Assembly (NCBI GenBank): GCA_000153445.1
Contig: CH672396.1
Span: 748,172 to 812,171, forward strand
Length of the DNA stretch: 64,000 nucleotides
Source of the DNA: a gamma proteobacterium HTCC2207
Lineage (GTDB): Bacteria > Pseudomonadota > Gammaproteobacteria > Pseudomonadales > Porticoccaceae
Direction of reading: 5' to 3'
The position numbers and the translations under genes were made by a program. Positions 63,542 through 64,000 of the stretch are shown here, piece after piece. The notes beneath the pieces were generated by a model. It was not told where the DNA came from, searched no databases, and saw nothing but the letters and a program-made list of their open reading frames with translations. Position 1 is the first letter of the stretch, and each line of letters starts with the position of its first letter.

Positions 63542-63612
63542 CCCTTAGTTGCAATAACTCCGTTAAAAAATGCTGTATTCCTCAGTAATTAAACATAAAA
63601 GCGAGAATCACC

Positions 63613-64000
63613 ATGTCACAATTTGCAGGAAAAACCGCCGTCATCAGCGGCGGCGGTGAGGGTATTGGGTTGTCTATTGCCAGAGCCCTAGGTGAGCAGA
63701 AAATGAATATTGTCCTTGCAGATATCGACCCAAAAAATCTCCAGAATGCGGCCGCAGAGCTCGAGTCTAATGGTATTTCTGTAATGTCTGTTGCGCTGGA
63801 TGTTGCCGACGAAGCCCAGTGGCAAGCCGTCGCAGATCAGGCCATAGCGCGATTTGGGAAAGTGCATATGGTCGTGAACAATGCCGGCGTTGGCGGAGAC
63901 TCGGGGCCAATCGAGATTCAGGAGAAGAAAGGCTGGCAATGGGCGCTAGATGTAAACCTTATGGGTGTAGTGTATGGCGCTAAAGTGATGGTTCCGCTCA
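63613..64000 (+). CDS. Short-chain dehydrogenase/reductase, 3' part cut off by the window edge
   Basis: 129 residues visible from ATG 63613. NAD(P)-binding SGGGEGIGLSIARAL (TGxxxGxG variant), the acidic DIDP after the second strand (NAD preference), DVAD and VVNNAGVGG (NNAG). The catalytic S, Y and K lie beyond the window. It starts 72 bases after the PanE-like gene in the same direction. Confidence 0.87.
   Translation, partial: MSQFAGKTAVISGGGEGIGLSIARALGEQKMNIVLADIDPKNLQNAAAELESNGISVMSVALDVADEAQWQAVADQAIARFGKVHMVVNNAGVGGDSGPIEIQEKKGWQWALDVNLMGVVYGAKVMVPL

Overview
The window looks like the chromosome of an aerobic, probably marine, gammaproteobacterium. The basis is the protein families present: FecI/FecR with TonB receptors, a DmpR-type sigma-54 activator, DUF1302/DUF1329 proteins, SLC13 transporters and two formylglycine-type sulfatases. 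A Cellvibrionales/Spongiibacteraceae-type host is my guess from family combinations, not a measured result. No rRNA, tRNA or CRISPR array was seen.

Layout. 1-2.3 kb: a thermostable-hemolysin-family gene cut by the window edge and a lipid A phosphoethanolamine transferase, each behind a copy of the same ~115-bp upstream segment carrying a PmrA-box-like direct repeat. 2.3-5.1 kb: an AT-rich insert with an HD-domain oxygenase and a gamma-butyrobetaine-dioxygenase-like protein (TmpB/TmpA-like pair), bracketed by att-like repeats. 5.2-6.8 kb: a dehydrogenase, a cytochrome b561 and a broken GST gene. 7.2-18.3 kb: a FecI/FecR/TonB-receptor system followed by an exported fumarase-superfamily lyase, an SLC13 dicarboxylate transporter, an exported M20 peptidase and an exported sulfatase. 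18.8-42.8 kb: the centrepiece, a complete multicomponent phenol hydroxylase plus meta-cleavage operon (dmpKLMNOPQBCDEHFG order, minus strand) with three extra distal genes. It diverges from a plus-strand YCF48-like/RND/DUF1302/DUF1329 envelope module, and a DmpR-like activator follows. The shared 760-bp control region holds a good sigma-54 promoter facing the phenol genes, a weaker one facing the transport module and several palindromes. 43-46 kb: a GST, a membrane protein between two att-like repeats, and a decayed tyrosine integrase. 46-54.8 kb: an XdhC-like maturation factor, then a block of TetR, TonB receptor, Tat-exported IorAB-type molybdenum hydroxylase, exported CMD-family protein and exported Dabb protein, flanked by ~85-bp direct repeats ending in an ssrA-3'-end-like sequence. 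55-64 kb: another att-like repeat, a serine hydrolase, a TTTCTA tandem repeat, a DJ-1/PfpI protein, a second sulfatase, a degenerate DUF2855 gene, a TetR regulator, a PanE-like reductase and a partial SDR.

How the genes work together. Phenol or methylphenol would be hydroxylated by DmpKLMNOP, the catechol cut by DmpB (reactivated by DmpQ), and the semialdehyde processed by the hydrolytic branch (DmpD) or the dehydrogenative branch (DmpC, DmpH) to 2-oxopent-4-enoate, then by DmpE, DmpG and DmpF to pyruvate and acetyl-CoA. No DmpI tautomerase is seen. The outer-membrane/RND module opposite probably moves or protects against the aromatic substrate. Two other clusters share a different logic: a TonB receptor followed by enzymes that carry export signals, implying catabolism that begins in the periplasm.

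The accessory segments are tied together by a repeat family (five full copies, cores ending ATTGAGTGGGAATA or close variants) and one integrase pseudogene, suggesting repeated integration of small gene cassettes.
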